The translations under genes were made by a program, and so were the position numbers. 9,814 bases of DNA, taken from positions 1-9,814 of the forward strand of contig CANQOJ010000078.1 in NCBI GenBank assembly GCA_947625455.1, written 5' to 3'. The stretch is from an uncultured Clostridia bacterium. Lineage in GTDB: Bacteria; Bacillota; Clostridia; Oscillospirales; Ruminococcaceae. A model generated the notes under the pieces. That model searched no databases. It had not been told where the DNA came from and saw nothing but the letters and a program-made list of their open reading frames with translations. Shown piece after piece: positions 7,727 to 9,814 of this stretch (position 1 is its first letter; the number at the start of each line of letters is the position of its first letter).

Positions 7727-7944
7727 TTAGAGGTAAGATGTTAGAGGTAAGAGGTAAGAATTTGTGGTTCTTACCTCTTACTTCTTTTTAGCGCAACTAG
7801 AGGCTAAAATTTATGCCAAAACAAGATTTCTTGTTTGGTTTAAATTCTAGCCTCAACTTCTGGAAGCTAGAGTTTAAGAGGCTAGATGCTAGATTTTAAT
7901 TCAAACTCTAGCCTCTAGCCTCTTATTTTCTAGCTCCTAGCTTC
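7727..7944. repeat. Block of three hairpins built from AGAGGYWAGA units
   Basis: Three consecutive inverted repeats lie between tRNA-fMet and hicB. Hairpin 1 is 7743-7785. Hairpin 2 is 7800-7854, with arms of ~26 nt that pair with two or three mismatches and one bulge around the centre ACAAGATTTCTTGT. Hairpin 3 has a 19-bp stem (7875-7893 with 7907-7925, one mismatch) plus an outer 8-bp stem (7863-7870 GAAGCTAG with 7937-7944 CTAGCTTC). Alternative pairings exist in the third (7866-7875 with 7903-7912 is 10 bp perfect). Nine CTAG tetramers fall between 7797 and 7940; I found none elsewhere in the window by eye. Its right end encodes the last residues of HicB. It has no open reading frame of its own. 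It may be a small non-autonomous repeat element or an expanded terminator. Confidence 0.7.
7743..7790 (+). terminator. Terminator hairpin after tRNA-fMet, made of AGAGGTAAGA repeats
   Basis: A stem of up to 18 bp (7743-7760 with 7768-7785; one G-T pair; the inner 13 bp perfect) with loop TTTGTGG is followed by a short T-run on the plus strand. It is the only hairpin of the repeat block with a T-run. The unit AGAGGTAAGA occurs at 7729-7738, 7743-7752 and 7750-7759. Confidence 0.6.
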
Positions 7945-8318
7945 ATTTTGCTCAAAATTCCCTCTTGGAGAATAGCAGAACAATTGAGGTTGTTTTCAAC
8001 AGCGTATTCATTCATCCAGGCAGGAATAGTAAGTGTTTTCTTAACTGATTTCTGCTTTGCGAAATGCGTGGTGATGTCAGCCTCAACAAGCGAAACAAAA
8101 GCATTTTCGCCTGCCTTTATAGTTTTAATATCAGAAGCTGAGGGCAATTTATGATGTTCTTCAAGTAAAGTCACGCAGTAAGCCTCCAGTGCTTCTTTAG
8201 CGCCGTCAAGAACCTCTTCAACGGTATCTCCAAAACTTTGGCAGCCTTTAAGGTCGGGAAACTCAACCCACACCCCGTCGCTGTCCTCGTGAAATACAGC
8301 AGGATAAATAAGTTTCAT
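7923..8318 (-). CDS. hicB: HicB family antitoxin
   Basis: 131 residues. The N-terminal ~60 residues show the HicB partial RNase H fold (KLIYPAVFHEDSDGVWVEFP, then DLKGCQSFGDTVEEVLDGA, then KEALEAY). The C-terminal part (KKTLTIPAWMNEYAVENNL, then NCSAILQEGI) is a ribbon-helix-helix DNA-binding segment of the type common in HicB. It should neutralise HicA and repress the operon. Start: ATG at 8318 has GGAGGG six nt upstream. The in-frame ATG at 8336 overlaps the hicA stop but would place that ribosome binding site inside the coding region, so I reject it. The chosen start lies 14 nt after hicA. The final KLGARK and the stop codon are encoded by an arm of the adjacent inverted repeat, so the C-terminal tail may have been shaped by that element. 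Confidence 0.9.
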   Translation of the reverse strand: MKLIYPAVFHEDSDGVWVEFPDLKGCQSFGDTVEEVLDGAKEALEAYCVTLLEEHHKLPSASDIKTIKAGENAFVSLVEADITTHFAKQKSVKKTLTIPAWMNEYAVENNLNCSAILQEGILSKMKLGARK

Positions 8319-8332
8319 AGTAAACCCTCCAA

Positions 8333-8509
8333 TCATTTTAAACCGGTTCGTTTAAGTATCGCGTTTAACAACCCTTTTGGAACATCTTTTCCGTGTATCG
8401 GTATTGTTTCGATCTGTCCGTTTTTTTCAACAATATGATGACTGCCTCTTATTCTTACCAATACCCAACCGTTTTTCAACAACAAATCAAGTAAGTCTTT
8501 GTCTTTCAT
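8333..8509 (-). CDS. hicA: HicA family toxin (small mRNA interferase)
   Basis: 58 residues in a frame easily missed for its length. The sequence has the HicA double-stranded-RNA-binding-like fold: KDLLDLLLKNGWVLVRI, then GSHHI with probable catalytic H24, then a strand ending TIPIHGKDVPKGLLNAIL and a C-terminal K-R-T-G-L-K. Family knowledge: HicA cleaves mRNA and is inhibited by HicB. The ATG at 8509 has AGGTGA (8516-8521) six nt upstream. Toxin-first order, immediately before hicB, is the classical hicAB layout. All family landmarks are intact, so the toxin is probably active. The predicted transcript starts around 8521, so the Shine-Dalgarno lies at the very 5' end of a ~13-nt leader. Confidence 0.92.
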   Translation of the reverse strand: MKDKDLLDLLLKNGWVLVRIRGSHHIVEKNGQIETIPIHGKDVPKGLLNAILKRTGLK

Positions 8510-8527
8510 TTATATTCACCTTTTTAT

Positions 8528-8556
8528 ATTATAGCACGTATACACGTATATGTCAA
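8528..8556 (-). promoter_or_regulatory. Consensus hicAB promoter with tandem-repeat operator in the spacer
   Basis: On the minus strand TTGACA (8551-8556), 17 nt, TATAAT (8528-8533). Sixteen of the 17 spacer bases are two perfect tandem copies of TATACGTG (8543-8550 and 8535-8542), which also contain ACGT-N4-ACGT. A repeat exactly between the -35 and -10 is where a HicB or HicAB complex would block RNA polymerase; that it does so is inference. Confidence 0.75.
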
Positions 8557-8625
8557 GAGATTTTATTTTCATCTCAATCAAACATTAAAAATACCATCAT
8601 CAAGTTATAAGTCGGCTTTTTAAAT

Positions 8626-8667
8626 CAAAAAAGATTGCCGCAATTCCCAAAACAGAAAATTGCGGCA
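8626..8667 (-). terminator. Rho-independent terminator after the surface protein gene
   Basis: A perfect 10-bp stem (8636-8645 with 8658-8667, TGCCGCAATT/AATTGCGGCA) with a 12-nt loop is followed on the minus strand by ATC and six T (8627-8632). It starts 18 nt after the stop codon. The remaining bases up to the hicAB promoter (8557-8625) show nothing I recognise. Confidence 0.9.
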
Positions 8668-8685
8668 GTTGAATTTATCCGTAAA

Positions 8686-9393
8686 TTATTTCTTCCTCGT
8701 CAATACAACGCTTGCTCCTGCGAGTAAAACAACAGACATAACGGCAAAGCCGGCAACACCCGTGTCAACATTGTCGGTATCCGATTTGTTGCTGTCGGTT
8801 GAACTGCTTTCAGCAGAAGTTGTAGTTGAACTTGTTTCGGTTGACGATTCATTTGAACTGTTATCGGTTGAGGATTCGTTAGAACTATTGTCTGATGAAC
8901 TGTTGTCGGTCGAGCTGTTCTCTGTATCGGAAGATGAATTAGTGTCTGAAGATGAACTTTCGGTGGTTTGCGCGGATTTTTTCCAAGTGGGAACAGAACC
9001 CGTTGTCGTGCCGTCCTTAGGCACGATTTCAATTGACATATTATTTGGATCGGTAACTTTAAATTCAATTACGCATACCAAATCACCCTTTTTAAATTCA
9101 TTATTGAAAGTAACAGAAAACTCGTTGCCTGACTGATTAGCTTTTAAATTGGGATCAAAGGTAACAGGTTGCATTTCCAAACCTGTAACTTTAATACTGA
9201 AATCTACTTTCGTTGCACCATCATTATCAGTGATAATCGTTGCAGTAATAGTTTCTCCTGCTTTAACGCCATTAACCTCGCTGTCCTTGACCACAACCGA
9301 AAGCTCTGCCTGAGTTGCCGTTGCCGCCTCTGCTACAACCGCCGTCATTGCCGCCATAGATACCGCGGCGCTTACTGCTAAAATCTTTTTCAT
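8686..9393 (-). CDS. Secreted, probably wall-anchored protein with Ser/Thr-rich stalk
   Basis: 235 residues. Signal peptide 1-23 (MKK, hydrophobic core, cleavage expected after AEA). Residues ~26-128 are predicted beta-rich; the layout (AELSVVVKD, VKAGETITATI, KVDFSIKV, then KKGDLVCVIEFKV) resembles cohesin-like beta-sandwich domains but is shorter than a typical ~140-residue cohesin, so this is tentative. Residues ~140-207 are a Ser/Thr/Asn/Asp/Glu stalk with a tandem 9-residue repeat (NSSNESSTD/E). The end is NVDTG (208-212), a hydrophobic helix (213-231) and RKK, the layout of a sortase sorting signal with NVDTG in place of LPXTG. GGAGG five nt upstream sets the start. It has its own promoter and terminator. 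It probably displays its domain at the cell surface; the ligand is unknown. Confidence 0.85.
   Translation of the reverse strand: MKKILAVSAAVSMAAMTAVVAEAATATQAELSVVVKDSEVNGVKAGETITATIITDNDGATKVDFSIKVTGLEMQPVTFDPNLKANQSGNEFSVTFNNEFKKGDLVCVIEFKVTDPNNMSIEIVPKDGTTTGSVPTWKKSAQTTESSSSDTNSSSDTENSSTDNSSSDNSSNESSTDNSSNESSTETSSTTTSAESSSTDSNKSDTDNVDTGVAGFAVMSVVLLAGASVVLTRKK
8837..8890 (-). repeat. Tandem 27-bp repeat in the stalk coding region
   Basis: Two adjacent 27-bp units (8837-8863 and 8864-8890) match at about 22 positions and each encode nine stalk residues (NSSNESST plus D or E). In-frame repeats of this kind let a cell-surface stalk change length. Confidence 0.7.
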
Positions 9394-9451
9394 ATTTTCC
9401 TCCGTTTAATTATGCAAAACTTGATGTCTTGCTTATTTTTTGAACAATTTG

Positions 9452-9480
9452 ATTGTAGCACTTTTCGACAATTTTTTCAA
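9452..9480 (-). promoter_or_regulatory. Promoter of the surface protein gene
   Basis: On the minus strand TTGAAA (9475-9480), 17 nt, TACAAT (9452-9457). Transcription would begin near 9445 with a ~52-nt leader. The -35 box begins only three nt after the T-run of the upstream terminator. Confidence 0.75.
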
Positions 9481-9483
9481 GAT

Positions 9484-9509
9484 AAAAAATGCACAAGTGT
9501 TTTGTGCAT
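9484..9509 (-). terminator. Rho-independent terminator of the gene entering from the right
   Basis: A perfect 8-bp stem (9489-9496 with 9502-9509, ATGCACAA/TTGTGCAT) with a 5-nt loop runs directly into six T on the minus strand. It lies ~97 nt after the stop at 9606. The stretch between them is AT-rich with nothing else recognisable. Confidence 0.85.
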
Positions 9510-9605
9510 ATTGCATAATTGTAGACGGCAAGGTTCATTTTTGGCGGATTTAGAGGTAGATTTTTGTATATTGTTCATAAAATATGGAAAAAAGTTTGTT
9601 AAAAA

Positions 9606-9814
9606 TTACAATGGATTTTTTTCGGATTTTACTGTTTTATAACCGCTCTTTGTCGGCGGGGTGTATGTTGTGTTTAAATTCACGGTTGTTTCAGCACTTG
9701 ACGAGCAACCTGTCTGATTGCCGGAACTGTCATAGTAATAGTAGTAGACGGGGATCAAAGTGCTTTTGAGAACTTTGACATGGATTGAATAATCACTTTC
9801 AGCGTCACTGCTTT
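9606..9814 (-). CDS. C-terminal end of an unidentified protein, partial
   Basis: The minus frame is open from the right edge for 68 codons to TAA at 9606, so the N-terminus is outside the window. The visible part starts SSDAESDYSIHVKVLKSTLI, has five consecutive tyrosines (PVYYYYYDSSG), then a Ser/Thr/Asn-rich stretch and the end SGYKTVKSEKNPL. I do not recognise it. Support comes from the open frame, codon use like the neighbours, and the good terminator downstream. The composition would fit an extracellular protein like its neighbour, but no anchor or membrane segment is visible. It could still be a chance frame. Confidence 0.5.
   Translation of the reverse strand, partial: SSDAESDYSIHVKVLKSTLIPVYYYYYDSSGNQTGCSSSAETTVNLNTTYTPPTKSGYKTVKSEKNPL

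Noticed and set aside
7727..7944. CRISPR-like repeat array
   Set aside because: Units are short, overlapping and inverted; no regular repeat-spacer spacing and no cas genes.
9549..9560. TTTAGAGGTAGA, similar to the repeat unit near tRNA-fMet
   Set aside because: Single, unpaired and imperfect copy; could be chance in AT-rich DNA.
9412..9642. 76-codon plus-strand frame
   Set aside because: It runs across a promoter and terminator that serve minus-strand genes; no ribosome binding site.

Overview
The window looks like chromosomal DNA of a low-to-moderate GC Gram-positive of the class Clostridia, perhaps Oscillospiraceae/Ruminococcus-like. This is inferred from the gene content (ZapA next to a U32-family protein, a clostridial-type Si-citrate synthase, a CtpE-like P-type ATPase, a cell-wall-anchored protein with an NVDTG-type C-terminus), strong purine-rich ribosome binding sites, and consensus vegetative promoters that all have 17-bp spacers. 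No species can be named from the sequence alone.

Left part (1-3750, minus strand): an apparent operon runs right to left from a TTGAAA-N17-TATAAT promoter. It encodes a ZapA-like division protein with a very long proline-free coiled coil, an RlhA-type U32-family protein whose start overlaps the zapA stop (ATGA), and a protein with a fibronectin-III and a bacterial Ig-like domain that runs off the left edge. That last gene has no signal peptide.

Middle (3761-7582): citrate synthase (minus, TTG start, own terminator and promoter) is divergent from a P-type cation ATPase of the CtpE type (plus strand, consensus promoter). 

Right of this (7596-8556) is an initiator tRNA-fMet with a perfect consensus promoter. 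It converges on a hicA-hicB toxin-antitoxin pair transcribed leftwards from another perfect consensus promoter, whose spacer is exactly two tandem 8-bp repeats (a probable autoregulatory operator). Between tRNA and hicB lies about 220 bp made of three consecutive hairpins built from AGAGGTAAGA/AGAGGCTAGA units. This block is packed with CTAG tetranucleotides, and it encodes the last residues of HicB.

Far right (8626-9814, minus): a small secreted protein with a beta-rich domain, a Ser/Thr/Asn/Asp-rich stalk and a sortase-like anchor, flanked by a clear terminator and promoter. Beyond it is the C-terminal end of another gene that enters from the right edge and has its own terminator.

Most of the window is housekeeping or ordinary accessory content, and I see no defence island, CRISPR array, insertion sequence or phage. 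The observations most worth a second look are the hairpin/CTAG block, the hicAB operator, the long ZapA coiled coil, and the signal-less FnIII/Ig-like protein in a division-gene operon.
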